Below are positions 47,349 through 59,416 of a stretch of DNA of 64,000 bases, in pieces. The position numbers were made by a program, and so were the translations under genes. Below the pieces are notes generated by a model. The model searched no databases and was not told the origin of the DNA. It was given only the letters and a program-made list of their open reading frames with translations. Each line of letters begins with the position of its first letter. Positions within the stretch are counted from its first letter, which is position 1. The DNA is from Cutaneotrichosporon cavernicola (Eukaryota > Basidiomycota > Tremellomycetes > Trichosporonales > Trichosporonaceae): NCBI RefSeq assembly GCF_030864355.1, contig NC_083398.1, positions 2,046,001 through 2,110,000 of the forward strand, given 5' to 3'.

Positions 47349-48146
47349 TTTGAATGGAATGAATGAATGAAATGAGTGACTCGGGACAGTTGTTCTTAAG
47401 TAGAGGAGAGGAGATGTTGACGCGTGCTGCGTCATGTCTTCCGAGAGTGACATTCCGTTTCACGGATTCTCCGGGGTTCTTGGCAGTGTTATGCGGGCGC
47501 ACAAAGCAATCCCTCTCCCGAGCACAAGAGCACAATAGCACAATCCGAGCGCTCTCGCACAGCTGACCGCATACATTCACCCAAACATCCCACGCGCCCA
47601 CGCTCCTCGTTTGGTGCATCTGGTGGCTGTGTCTTGTGCGCCTCCTCTCCCATGCTCCCACTCCCCCACTACCACCCACCCTGGAGGCTTGCCAGAGAGC
47701 AACTCGCAACCCAACCCGACTGGTTCCTTGGTTGGGTCAACTAACTCACTCACGTGGACTGACGTCAGACTACACACCCACAGAAATTCCGTCTGCTGGC
47801 CATCTGCTTTGACCACAAAGCTGGCCGTTTACCATGCTTGGGAGCTCTCTGACGAGAAGCACTACCTCTACAGATACTTCGGATCCCTCTCTTGAGAATT
47901 CCTTTGACATTCCTAAAATTTCAAGTATGAAGACGCATTGACGGTGGCCAGAGGAGGAGTGGCGGCCACAAACACATTGGAGGAGGAACCAGCACGTTCC
48001 ACCTCCACCTCGAGCACTCGATTTTGATTCCATCTGGATGCGAGATTCAACCCATCACCCACCCATCACCCATCACCCATCACTCATCCTCATCCTCATA
48101 AGTCTACAACCTCACCCCACTTCTCACTCCCAAACACATTCACACA
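47349..48146. other. Divergent region GFA copy 2 / TPR gene
   Basis: 798 bp. The plus end is a CCATCAC-repeat leader. No coding signal supported. Confidence 0.55.
48051..48099. repeat. CCCATCA/CATCCT tandem repeats in 5' leader of TPR gene
   Basis: About five CCCATCAC-like units followed by three CTCATC units, ending 48 bp before the ATG at 48,147. Pyrimidine-rich repeat leaders are common upstream of highly expressed fungal genes. Confidence 0.8.
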
Positions 48147-50003
48147 ATGACACCACGACCACTTCCCGGCAAGAGACGCAGTGACTCGGGCGAGAGCAGC
48201 CGCGCCCCGAAGAAGGGCAAGGAGCCCAGCTACACCACCTTTGACGAGTGCATGGACGGCGGCGTTGAGGCCGAGGAGCGCGGCGAGCGCTACCGCGACG
48301 GCGAGAAGGCACAGCGTTCATACGAGAAGGCTGCCGAACTCTACGCACAGGCCCTGGCAATGGACGAATCTTCTTTCGACGCGGCATACAACCTTGGTCG
48401 GGTAATGTACCGCCTTGCGAGCGAGTTCTACCTTCCCCCATCAAGTTTGGACGTTTGGAGCGGCTCTATGATGCTCTTCAAGCGTGCGCTTCAGGCGAGT
48501 GAGGACCCCAGTAACAAGAACGACGCGGCTTTCAACCTCGCCGAGACGTTCCACTCCCTCGCGGACGTGGTTGAGGAGTACCAGGGCGAGAGGGCACGGC
48601 AGCAGGCCATGGAACTGCGCGAGAATGCCGCAAAGCTCATTTCGCCGGTTGTCAACGCCAACTTTATGTTCGCCATGGCGAACCAGGATGTCAAGGATGC
48701 CGATGCGGCCAGCGAGGCGGCTGGAGAGGGGATGGATGTCGATGTCAAGTCGGCCAACAAAGACGACGACATGGCTGTTGACGCCGCACCTGCCGCTCCG
48801 GAAGAGGAGGGGCTCAAGCCGGCCGGTTCGACGCCGACGGGCGACTCGCTCGCCGACGCAGTTCTCCTCATGGCCGACATTGGGATTACCCTGTGGAACT
48901 ATTTCTCCCCGCCACAGATGCCACCCGACAGTCAGCAGGAGGCGATTGGGGGCATCCTCGAGACGGCGCGCCAGTTTGTCCCCCCTACTCGCCAGGCTGA
49001 GATCGACCTCATGGAGGCCAAGATGCTCCTCCAGCTCGACAGCAACATGTGGGACATGGTCAAGTCGCAGGTGACTCCCGGTAGTGGGCTCGACATGACT
49101 CTTGACAAGGCAGCCGGGGCGATCAACCGGATCCTCACCTCACTTGACGACTCGCCTTCCGACGACAGCAGTACGCGCGCCGACATCCTCACGACACTGG
49201 CCGACACGGAGATGAACGCGGCCTCGCGGCTGATGACGCTCCTCCCGCGCACGCAGGACAAGGCTCCCTTCGGCGCGCGCGCGTGGTCTCAGCTCTCGTC
49301 CGCCGCAAGCCACCTCACCCAGGCCGCCGGGCTGCCCGTGACGGCATCGACGCCGAGGGAGTTTAAGCTCAACGTCTACCTGGGTCTTATGCGGAGTACG
49401 CTCCTGCGCGCCCGCCTCGCACCCATCAACGGGATCGCATCTTCCAACGCCCCGAAGCTGCTCGACAACGTCGCTGCGTATGCGGCCAAGGCGTCTGAAG
49501 CGGCGGGATGGAAGCTTGCAAAGCTTCCGCGGTCAAACGACCCCCAGCCAAACCCATTCTTCACCGAGCCGCTCGTCCCTCCCTTCCCAATGGGATGGGA
49601 CATGGAGATGCTCACGCGCGACATCCAGCTCTTCATGCTTCGGGTTGTCTTCTTTGTGAGCACAGGTATGTTCGACGCAGCCGACGTCGACAAGGACAAC
49701 TACGAGTCTGCCGGTAAGGCTATCGTGGAGGGCATCCAGAGTGTCAAGAACGGGCCGCGTCGGCTTATGCCTCGCGACCTCGCGCGCTTCCTGTCCGACA
49801 TTGAGGAGGAAGAGGGAGAGCTTAGTGACGAGGAGGCCGCGTTCTGGGCGAAGATTAAGGCGCGTATCGAGGCAGGCGTGCCGCCAGAGGAGCACCGCGA
49901 GCACGAGCAGCAGGAGTTTGCACCGGCTGTCGCCGAGGCTATCAAGAACTCGGCGGGTGAGGGCGAGGTGACGACAGCAGCTGCTCCGGAGCCGAGCTCG
50001 TAG
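48147..50003 (+). CDS. TPR-like helical-repeat protein, intronless
   Basis: Single open frame of 618 residues. A tetratricopeptide-like pair near the N-terminus (SYEKAAELYAQALAMDESSFDAAYNLGRVMYRLAS, shown split: SYEKAAELYAQALAMD and FDAAYNLGRVMYRLAS) is followed by a helix-rich body and an acidic linker (AGEGMDVDVKSANKDDDM). The C-terminus is Glu-rich (SDIEEEEGELSDEEAAFW). The N-terminus is basic (PGKRRSDSGESSRAPKKGK), which could be a nuclear signal. I do not recognise a specific ortholog. Helical repeats suggest a scaffold or chaperone-like partner protein. Lack of introns is unusual for this window. Confidence 0.8.
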   Translation: MTPRPLPGKRRSDSGESSRAPKKGKEPSYTTFDECMDGGVEAEERGERYRDGEKAQRSYEKAAELYAQALAMDESSFDAAYNLGRVMYRLASEFYLPPSSLDVWSGSMMLFKRALQASEDPSNKNDAAFNLAETFHSLADVVEEYQGERARQQAMELRENAAKLISPVVNANFMFAMANQDVKDADAASEAAGEGMDVDVKSANKDDDMAVDAAPAAPEEEGLKPAGSTPTGDSLADAVLLMADIGITLWNYFSPPQMPPDSQQEAIGGILETARQFVPPTRQAEIDLMEAKMLLQLDSNMWDMVKSQVTPGSGLDMTLDKAAGAINRILTSLDDSPSDDSSTRADILTTLADTEMNAASRLMTLLPRTQDKAPFGARAWSQLSSAASHLTQAAGLPVTASTPREFKLNVYLGLMRSTLLRARLAPINGIASSNAPKLLDNVAAYAAKASEAAGWKLAKLPRSNDPQPNPFFTEPLVPPFPMGWDMEMLTRDIQLFMLRVVFFVSTGMFDAADVDKDNYESAGKAIVEGIQSVKNGPRRLMPRDLARFLSDIEEEEGELSDEEAAFWAKIKARIEAGVPPEEHREHEQQEFAPAVAEAIKNSAGEGEVTTAAAPEPSS

Positions 50004-50107
50004 GGAGTGTATCGGGCGTAATCTGAGACGAATAATAGATATGATGCAGCAGTTTGATATTGCAGAGAGAGAGAGTACATGCAATTGAACGCAAACCCAA
50101 TATCCAT

Positions 50108-51428
50108 CTAGTCGTCAGTCGGAGGCAGACTAACCGGCGGCCTATCACTCCATCCCATCTGTTCCGCAAAGCGCGTGAGGAACCACCCCGTAAGACCCCA
50201 CACCTCGAGCGACATGTCCTCCTCTGGCGGCGGGTGGATGAGGTCACCACACCGGATCTTCCAGTACGGCCTGCGCCCGTCCAGGCGAAAGTAGTGGGCT
50301 GCTTGACGCGACGGATCGGCAACAGCTGAGAGGGGGAGGGGGATGAGGCCGCTCACCTCTCCGGGGTCGGGGTGGAGGGTGGAGAGGTTGATGGAGGGGA
50401 GGGGGTTGCGGGCGGTTGCGTCGCCTGAGATTGCGGATTCGGTTGCGGCGTCGATTGCGTCCGAGGGATGGACGAAGCCCTGCGGTTAGCGAGCCGAGCG
50501 GAGTTAGCGTGAGGGCGCGGCGTGAGGGCTGCGAGGTGAAGGGAGATAAGGACATGGAGATGGGATGAGGTTGGGGGAGACGAAGAGGGGGACTAGATGC
50601 CATCCAACGTCATGTTGGGGACAACGCAACGCGACTCGACGCAACTCACAATGATAGGCCACACCCGCGCCTTGTTTCCGAGTGAGTACTCGGGCGTAAG
50701 GGCGCCCAGGACTTCTATGTTGGCCATGGGGAGCGAGAGCTCTTCTTCCGTCTCGCGCAGGGCAGTCTGCACGACGTTGGCGTCCCCTTCCTCGACCTTG
50801 CCGCCCGGGAAGCTTGGGTCAGCGACATTCGGAGGATGGGAGAGGAGGGATATGTTGGATGTGAAGTGGGAGGAGATGTGGACGGTGGCCACAATGGTGA
50901 TCGGATTGTCTGTTCCCTCCCAGCTCCCAACTCGCTACCGGTCCATCCACCATCATCCGCCGCCTCTCTAACACTCCACCTCGTCCTCGGCCTCCCCCCA
51001 CCTTCCAACACCCCACCCTGCCGCCCTCGCAAGCTCCGTCGGCTCTCAATCAGCACTCACCTAGCCTCACTCGCATGCACCCTCAATGCCGCCGCCCGCA
51101 ACTCGACAATAATATGCGCGACACCCCCAATATTAGCCAGCGGAATAAGCACCCCCGAATCCCTGGGTGGCCGCTTGTCAAACTTGCAAGTATGCGGCGG
51201 CATCTCGTCCAGCGGCATCGTCGGCGCGTCATCAAGCCTGGAGCGAATGGCGTTCAGTTCGGCGCGACTGAATGCCGGTGGCGGGGGGGTTAGGGCTGCT
51301 TTCGCTTTGGGTCGGAGGGTATCGGGAGAGTGGTGCTCCGGCATCGCGTCCTGGCCCCATCTCGAGGGGGCGATGCCGGAGAAGAGACGGGTTAGAGGCG
51401 GACGGAGTGTGGGGAGGGTACGGATCAT
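50108..51428 (-). CDS. Nudix hydrolase, NUDT7/8-PCD1 coenzyme A diphosphatase type
   Basis: Likely coenzyme A or related nucleotide diphosphatase. Exons 51428-51061, 50812-50650 and 50479-50108 give 300 residues. The N-terminus (MIRTLPTLRPPLTRLFSGI) looks like a mitochondrial presequence. The Nudix box is FPGGKVEEGDANVVQTALRE followed by TEEEL, in the CoA-type arrangement with the preceding SGVLIPLA strand and LRVHASEASFPGG. The usual Gly after EE-x is Ser here (EELSL). The C-terminal part has WPIIGFVHPSD and YWKIRCGDL. Introns of 248 and 170 nt are long for the window. Box residues needed for metal binding (RE..EE) are intact. Substrate is inferred. Confidence 0.85.
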
Positions 51429-51798
51429 TGTTGATGGCGGGAAGAAGAAGAGATGGATGAGGTGATAATGCTGGACAACAAGTAAGCAAGTCGGAAAGCT
51501 CTAGCCGATCCGCCGATTGCCAGGTGGGCATTGACGTTTGTGGAGGCTGGTGGAGGTCGCTAGACCAGGCCACTTCCACGTCCGAGGTTGTCGGACTTGG
51601 CTCTGCAGTGCGGCCGCCCCGCGGCCAGCTAGTCTGTTAGCCTGTGGTATATGTATCGGGTATGCATCGGATACGTGATACAACAAGTTGTCGAGTTGTC
51701 GGATAATCGTGCGCGACTCGGGGTAGGCCGAGTTACCCACGCGCGGTGGAGGCGAGTCTTCGGTGCCTCGGTGACCTGTCCTCGACTCGAGGCTGGGG
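51429..51798. other. Nudix gene upstream region
   Basis: 370 bp between two minus-strand genes; nothing recognised beyond promoter-like sequence. Confidence 0.5.
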
Positions 51799-52575
51799 CT
51801 ACTGCGCAAGCCATCCACCATCGATGAGCTGCTCACTTCCCGTGATAGTGCCTGCCGCGTCGCTGCAGAGGAAAACCGCCAAAGCGCCAATCGAGCTCGG
51901 GGGCGTGAATCGCTTCATGGGCTGTTTCTCGCCGACGATGCGCTCGGCTGCTTCAGCCTCACTAATGCCCGCAGCGGCAGCCCGCGCAGCGACCTGCTGC
52001 AATACGAGAGGGGTCTCGACCCATCCTGGACAAATAGCGTTGGCGGTAATGCCAGCATTGGCGTTCTCGAGCGCGACGACCTTTGTAAGACCAATGAGCC
52101 CATGTTTGGCAGCGACATAAGCGCATTTTCCCTCGGATGCGACGCGGCCATGAACACTGGCGACGTTGATGACCCGCCCCCATCCCTCTTTCTCCATATG
52201 TGGGAGGACGGCTTTGGTGGTGTGAAATGCAGCGCTTAGGTTGATGGCTAGGATCGAGTCCCATTTATCCTCTGGAAAGACGTCGGTGCGGGCGACGTGC
52301 TGAATGCCGGCGTTGTTGACTAATACGTCGATACGTTCAAAGGTGTCTGTTGTTGCTTTGACAAGGGAGCGGATCTCGGCGGGCTTGGACATGTCGGCGG
52401 CATTATACTCTGCTCGGATGCCACAGGATGAGAGGTCGGATACGAGTGCTTGAATTTGGGGTGCAGTGGCGAAACCGTTGAGCATGATGTCGTAGCCTGC
52501 GCCGGCGAGGGCTTTGGCTATGCCTAGCCCGATGCCGCTGGTCGATCCGGTTACCAGCGCTGCGCGGCGGATCAT
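51799..52575 (-). CDS. 3-hydroxybutyrate dehydrogenase-like SDR, intronless
   Basis: Classical short-chain dehydrogenase of 258 residues in one exon. Cofactor loop TGSTSGIG, NNAGIQHVA, catalytic Ser in INVASVHGRV, Tyr-x3-Lys in AYVAAKHG. The segment after the active site, CPGWVETPLV, then EKQPMKRF, GALAVFLCSDAAGTITG and DGGWLAQ at the C-terminus, matches bacterial D-3-hydroxybutyrate dehydrogenases closely. Q94-type HV (IQHVA) substrate residues are in place. It would interconvert 3-hydroxybutyrate and acetoacetate. Lack of introns and bacterial wording raise the possibility of ancient horizontal transfer, but base composition resembles neighbours. No targeting sequence. Confidence 0.88.
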   Translation of the reverse strand: MIRRAALVTGSTSGIGLGIAKALAGAGYDIMLNGFATAPQIQALVSDLSSCGIRAEYNAADMSKPAEIRSLVKATTDTFERIDVLVNNAGIQHVARTDVFPEDKWDSILAINLSAAFHTTKAVLPHMEKEGWGRVINVASVHGRVASEGKCAYVAAKHGLIGLTKVVALENANAGITANAICPGWVETPLVLQQVAARAAAAGISEAEAAERIVGEKQPMKRFTPPSSIGALAVFLCSDAAGTITGSEQLIDGGWLAQ

Positions 52576-54301
52576 GATGGATGAGTGGTTGTTTTGTTAC
52601 AAGGTGTTACAAGGTGATCGATGTGAATGACGTTCTTGCCCGCTCGCCCACCAAGTAGTACGGGTGGGTAGGTCGGTCAAGTCCGTCAACAAATATCACC
52701 TCTTCTTCTTCCTCCTCCACGCCTCCGACCACTTTAATATGACGCGTTGTCTCGCTAATCAACTACATCCAATCCATATCTCCCAATAGGTTGGAGCCGC
52801 GACGAGTCATCCTGGTTATATGGTCATCTCGTCATCTGGCGATCACATCATTCAGTATCCGTTGGGAAAAGTAAAGTGCGGACTGACGTACTAGTACGTA
52901 CTATGCCGTTGGGACTAGATGCATTGGGGCCTTTTTTTCTTACGCTATTCCCCTCCAAACGACGCGCAAGTTAGATGTGGGCGGTTGCGTCTGCGTCTGC
53001 GTTCCAAGGTGTCTTTAGCCTTAACAATAGCTATTCTGTTATTAAAGGACGTGCAGGCAATGCAGTCAAATGCAGATTGCTGATTTAAACGACGTGACTG
53101 GGAGCTGGGAGTTTACTCGGGATTTGTCAAAACAGTGATATTACATGGGTAGCTCAGGGCTACGGGAATGGTGACAAACTTAGCACTTTGCCAGGTCCCA
53201 CCAGTCCTCATCATCCCGCTCCCAACCCAGTTCCCAACGCAATTCCCAACGCGTCAAGGTTGAACAAACTAATCAGCCACTCATACCAGGCTTAGGAATG
53301 GATTGGGGACTGTTCAACTGTACAATAGAGTGGGGTCCAGGTGGGCAAGGCAAAGTCGGCAAGCAGACGAGCAGAGCAGAGTGAGACTCTCTGAGACACT
53401 GGAACGTCATTCAAGGAATGCTGAATGCTGGCCATATTCCCTTCCAACATTAGGTGCCCATTCCAAAGGTCCCGGAGTCTCCGGAGTCCCCCAAGCAAAG
53501 CAACAGATGATCAGAATGAGGGACGAATGTGCAGGAAAGAGAGGATGGAGGATGGGATTCAAAAGGTACATGGAGTTGTTCAACAACTCGAGTTTGGTTC
53601 AGATACTGAGTTTGGGGGTTGCCCGTTGGGGGTTGCGGCAGAGTGGGGGGGTTGAGCGCGGCTACGGGGCTGCGGGGCGACGGGACCACGGGGGCTACGA
53701 GCCGATAGTAGCGAGCTCTGTAGGACCACAGAAGCTAATACGCATTCTGATATTCTTGGTCTCGATCACTCGTAAACCTTGGCTCCTTTGTTTTCAAGTC
53801 GGTCACCGCAATCCAACCATCCTCACTTGGAAAATCATCATCCTCAATCATCCACCTGTTACTACTCACCCTTTCTATTCCATCCCAACTTTAACGCCGT
53901 TACTCATCACACATCAATCATCACTCCACACTCCGTACTCTTATTCACCTCCCCTCAACGCCGCCGCCGCCGCCGCCAAACACTTTGTGCTCCGTCCATC
54001 AACACGCCCAAATCCCCAGCTCCACCCACACCTTCCCTCAGTCCCATCATCGACTTACCAACTCCCTCCACCCACCCACCCAACCCCCCCCCAATCTACT
54101 CTACACCTTCCTCTCCAACAAACACACATCGCAGTACACCGCCTCCACACCCTTCTCGCCTCACACCTTACGCCTGCTTTGCACAACCCGCTTCCGTCCC
54201 GCGGCCGATCAAATTAACGCTTTCCCCGCGTAGCCTCGCGCAGGCTCCACGGTACACCCATGGCCTCATAGTCTCAACACTACATCCCTCGTACACATAC
54301 C
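52576..54301. other. Divergent 1.7-kb region SDR / histidine kinase
   Basis: AT-richer than the rest of the window around 52.6-53.3 kb, then a long CT/CA-rich stretch at 53.8-54.3 kb that looks like a leader for the histidine kinase. It holds a (CCG)6 run and short TTCCCAACGC repeats near 53.23 kb. A 304-codon frame at 53,303-54,217 is open but low-complexity and not gene-like. Confidence 0.55.
53959..53977. repeat. (CCG)n microsatellite
   Basis: Six CCG units in the upstream region of the histidine kinase gene. Confidence 0.9.
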
Positions 54302-57300
54302 ATGGGTGCCGATGGCGACGCGGCAAAAAGCCAAGCCGGCTCATCCAGACGCTCCCCGTACCCACTCTGCGGCGCTGCTTTTGTGCAGCACCTACACGCC
54401 GACCCACGCTCCAACCATGTTCACTTGCCAACATGTGCATCGTTAAAGGGCAAGCCCCTACGCGTGCCGTTCCACCGCGTCTCGTCCCATAACGACAACG
54501 AAGCCGTGGCGCCATCAGAGTCCCTGGCCATCAAGGTGGCATCCTCACCTGCTCCACTGCCTAGCTCCACCTTACCGCCTCCACTCCACCACCAACAACT
54601 AGACTTTGAACCTTCATCCTCCTCTGCCCCCGTTACCCCCATCCACCCACCCCATCCACCCCAACCACCCACATTTAGACACTCCAGCTTGAGAACCCGG
54701 CCCTCAACAGCTCCGAGCGCCGTGGCATTACCACCTCCGCGTTACATCACCGCATCGCCACTGCCTCTGGAGAACGGACATGACCACAGGCTCTCCAGCA
54801 ACCCTGAGGCCGCGAATTTGGGCGTGTCGAAGGGGTCGAGCTTGGACCACCACCGGTTAAACATTCCAGCTCCGAGGGCCACTCAGCGATCTGCATTCCA
54901 GCAAACCAACATCAGCAGCGAGGTTGCAGAAGCCAATTCTTTAGTTGAGAGCGCCATCAGGGATGAGGCCTCACAAGAAGCGATCTGTGCGGTGCCTGCT
55001 CAAATGGAAAGTGCCGACTCTGAGATGTCTAGCGTTTTCTCCGGCATAAAGACCAAAGTCAACCCGGCCGCCACTGCCGTGGGAACGCTAGAGTCTAAAG
55101 AGTCAACTTTGAGCTCCATCTCTTCTACAGACTTTGCATCTCCCACAACTGCACCTGCGCCTTTGTCGGCAGCATCGTCCTCGATGCACATTGCCCAGGC
55201 AACGAACAGCGGGAGCATGAGCAGCCTCGACCCAACCATCTTAACCCCCCCGTCTCCCCTTGTCACCCGCGATTTCTCTCTTGATCGGCCGTCTGGCAGA
55301 CCAGGCAAGCTCTTGCTCCCCGATCACAGCTTGTCCGCGGCAACGATGCGTCTCGCATCATCCAACATCAACGCCAACGTTTTGGCACCACTTCACGTCC
55401 CCAGCCCCGACCGGGAGCGCATGGATCCCTTGGCCGCCATGTTCAGCAGCACGCCTAACCTGCTCAAGGCCAGTTCCGATCCCGGACTCCCAACTAACCC
55501 CGTCGCTGCGACGTTCACCCGCAGCGCCTCGAGCCACTGCCCGACGACCATACACCACAGTCCCGGGCTCACAACCATCGCCGCCAGCCCCCCAACCACA
55601 CCGGGCGATCTCAGCGGCCTGCCGTCCTCGTCGCATACAGGAGGGTTGGCACACGCAAGGATTCCCTCGGCAACTGCACCACTATGCAAGAGCGAGCCAA
55701 TAGCAGAGCCCAATGACGATTACTTTAGCGGCGCGGTTGTAACCGACACGGACGGCAATGTGCCGATTTCTACCCCACCTCCTCTTACCGATTATGCCCT
55801 TCCGCGCAGTGTTGCCCAGGCAGAGGTCTTCTACCGCGAGCATCATTTCTATGCCGCGCCGCCGTCTTCGCGCGAGGCCAAGCGCCTGAAGACGCTGTAC
55901 AACTTCAACATAATGCACACGAACACAGATGTCAACTTTGACCGCATCGTGCACATGATCAAGCTCGTGTTCAAGGTCAAGATTGGTTTCATCACAATGG
56001 TCGACGGCGAGCAGGCGTGGTTCAAAGCCAAGGCCGGATTCGAGGCTCATCACGCATCCCGCGCCACAAGCTTCTGTGGTCACACGATCCTCGCCGAGGA
56101 CGACGAACCTCTGGTCGTGTTGGACGCATTCAAGGATTGGCGCTTCTGCAACAACCCGAATGTCCTCGGCCCACCCAACGTGAGGTTCTACGCAGGTGCG
56201 CCGTTGCGATCATCCAATGGGTACAATGTTGGCAGTTTGTGTCTTGTTGATGACACACCCCGGCCCGACTTCCCACCGAGGTCGAGGCACATCTTGAAGG
56301 AATTTGCGGCAATCGTGATGCGTGAGATGGAGCTCTGGCGCGATCGAGTGAGTCACGCGAGCTGGGTCTAATGAGACCCTGAGCTATCGTGATCAACATT
56401 TATTACATGAGGCTGACATTAAGTTGCAACTCCGAACACGCGACAAGATCCAGACGTCGATGGAGAAGTTTACGCGCGAGTGTCTCGAGATTAACGAGGA
56501 GATTACGTCAGGCGACTTTGACTCGGCCAGCCGGATGAACCAGGTGTACCGAAGAGCAGCCAAGCTCATCACGACAACGCTCGAGCTCGACGGGTGTACG
56601 ATCCTGGACATTAGCCAGTTCGAGCGCGTCGAAATGTCGACGTCCAATGGCGAAAGGCAAACCATCTACCACGCCAACCCGTATGCCGAAGGCGACGCGC
56701 ACATGGTAGAGCCGGCAGGAGTCTTTGGGCCTGTGTCTCCGTTCCCTGTGCTGTCGACCGCTCCCGGTAACTCGGTTGAGACGAGGCAGCTGACAGGCAT
56801 CGAACACGAGAGGATGTCGGCCTTCCTCGCGGACCACAGAGACGGGCGCATCTTCGAGGGCGTTGCTCCGTCATGGATCAAGTACGTCTTCCCACCGACG
56901 CTCAAGTACGGAATGGTGGTGCCCGTGATCGGCATAGATAAACAGCCGTTCGCCCTAATCTGCGCCTACACGCACGACAAAGGCAAGCAGTTCCTCGAGG
57001 GCTACGAGCTGCAGTTCCTCAGAGGCATAGGTGTCATCATCCTCTCAGCAGTCCTCCGCCGGCGCATGCTCCTCGCCGATCGGTCGAAGAGTGTCCTCAT
57101 CTCGTCTGTGAGCCATGAGCTGCGAACACCGCTGCACGGCATCCTTGCCGCGTCCGAGTTGCTCAGCGACTCGAACCTCGACCAGAACCAGGAAGCGCTG
57201 CTGTCGACAGTCCGCACATGTGGTCTCCAGCTCATCGACACTGTCAACCACGTCTTGGATTTCACAAAGCTCAGCGGCGGGTCCAAGCACCTGCCCAGCA

Positions 57301-59291
57301 AGCCTCAGATTGAGCGGTCCAAGACCAACCTGACCGACCTCATTCTTCAGACAGTGGAGAGCTGCTGGCTAGGCGCGCGCGGCAAGTCGATGCAGCTAAG
57401 CGAAAGTTCGCCAGGGAGTTTCTACGCCCCAATCGTTCAAGGTCTCCTCCCGCACGAGGAGCGCGTGCAGGTCCAACAGGCACTTGCTCACGTCGAGACT
57501 GTGCTCGACCTCGGGCCACGTCAGGGTGGATGGAACGTAATCTGCGAGACAGGCGGCCTGCGCCGGTCGCTGATGAACATTTACTCGAACGCCATCAAAT
57601 ATACCAAAGAAGGGTACATCCAAGTGGTCTTACGCGAGTTGCCCACCAGCCCCGGCTCAGGACACATCACAGTGCAACTGGCTGTTATCGACACGGGGAA
57701 GGGTATTGGGAAGGCGTTCCTCAAGGACCAAATATTCCAGCCGTTCTCGCAGGAGGACCCACTGCATCCCGGAACTGGTTTAGGTCTGGCCATCGTCAAC
57801 AGCATCATGCGCTCGGACGCTATCAAGGGCAACGTCGAGGTATGGTCGATCGAGGGCGAGGGTACCGAGGTCCGCCTCACTTTCGATGTCGAGGTAGTCA
57901 ATGACCCAACGCACTTCCCAACGGACCGTAACATTGGTAGAGGGCTCTGCGTGGGCTTCATCAACTACAACCCCAACCATCGCGGCTTGCAGCTCAGCAA
58001 GGAGGTGATGAAACAGTACGCCGAGTATCTGGGCTACTCGATTGCCCCCGACTACCGCGACGCCGACGTGCTCGTCATGAACGAACTGGGCGGCCTTGAC
58101 CAGGATAGCCTCGAGGTTGTGCGGCAGAAACCCACACTGCTTATGGTCACGTTTAAGATCTGGAGCCGGGACAAGCTCAACGAGCTCGGCTTGCTCAAGG
58201 ACCAGTACGTGCGTGTTATGTGCAAGCCGATGGTGCGCTACTCGGTACTGTACGAGCTCGAGCGTGCGGCGCGCTACATCCGCAGTGGAAGCCAGGGCGA
58301 TGGCAGTGATCTGGGCGAGCTTCCCAGCCAGATGAGGGAGATGGCGCTTGACAGCCCAAACATGTTCTCTCGACCACCCTACGAGGGGAGCACTGTTAGC
58401 TCGTTTGAGCCGCAGATCAAGCCAACGAGTCCGTCAGTGTCTCCATCCATCCGACTAGCACCTGGCTTGACCCGCCGTCGCTCCGATGAGGACCACGAGA
58501 CCAAGCCAGCCCGGCCCCACCTTGCGCCAAGAGGCCTATCGTACCAACCCGGCACACCCAACATGCCCCCATCCAAGGACGAGGCGCTGCTATCCGAGGC
58601 CCCTTCGCCCAGCTCCACTATCTCGCTCGCAGACGGCGGTGCGCTGCTCAAGGCAGTAACCGTACCAGACGAGCTGACGGCGTTGCCCAAATCCCGCCCA
58701 CCGCGCGTCATGGTCGTCGAGGACAACGTCATAAACCGCCGCGTGCTCACGGCCTTCCTGCGGAAACGCGGGTGCGAGTACCAGGAAGTGGTCGACGGAT
58801 CACAGGGCGTCAAATTGTTTGAAGGGACGCCGCCGAACTCGTGGGAGTGAGTAGCACGGCTGGCGCAGTTGCTGATTGTGGCTGACCTCAGCATCATCCT
58901 CATGGACATCAACATGCCGATCATGAACGGGTTGGACGCGACGCGTGCGATCCGCGCCGCGGAACTTCAGAGGCGTCATCCGGACGGCGTGCCCAAGGTG
59001 GGCCTTGGTACCGCCCCCGAGGTCGGGGCGCCAGTCTCACGCGCACCGCAGCCCAACCACAGCAAAATATTTGCACTCACCGGCCTCGCCACGGCCGACG
59101 ACAAACGCCAGGCGTTTGGAAGTGGCGTAGATGGATAGTGAGTGGAGGGGCCGACTGCAGCTGGACAAATGTCGTCGACTAAGCTCACGCCAGTCTCGTC
59201 AAACCTGTATCTCTTGCGAGTCTAGACATGGTCTTTAAAAGTGAGTTGTGGGGACGTCAGCAATCGCTAACGCGCAGAGATTGGATTTTAG
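54302..59291 (+). CDS. Cytosolic GAF-domain hybrid histidine kinase
   Basis: Hybrid sensor kinase feeding a phosphorelay. Exons 54302-56347, 56424-58846, 58892-59137, 59194-59240 and 59278-59291 give 1,591 residues. Residues 1-500 are Ser/Pro/Thr-rich disorder. A GAF domain (about 507-680) has SFCGHTILAEDDEPLVVLD and VRFYAGAPLRS, wording typical of bacterial GAF sensors. A second GAF-like region (about 700-890) precedes HisKA with phospho-acceptor His at about 913 (SVSHELRTPLHG). The ATPase has NIYSNAIKYTKEG, DTGKGIG and GTGLGLAIV. The receiver (from about 1455) has VVEDNVINRR, phospho-Asp about 1495 in LMDINMPIMNG, and Lys in YLVKPVS. All catalytic residues are intact; no membrane segment. 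Start is uncertain because the N-terminus is low complexity. The final exon is 14 nt. Confidence 0.92.
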
Positions 59292-59416
59292 CTCCCGTGT
59301 AACTATATGTATCATCCTAGCACATGCACGCCCAATGCCACATTGCCAAGTCTGTAGCCCTCCAGCTGGCCCCTCCTGCTTCCTCCTACCCCCTCCTGCT
59401 CACAGCGTCCAGTCCC

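Noticed and set aside
53303..54217. 304-codon plus-strand frame before the histidine kinase
   Set aside because: Composition changes abruptly and becomes His/Pro/Leu low complexity; it is not in frame with the kinase and no splice joins them convincingly.
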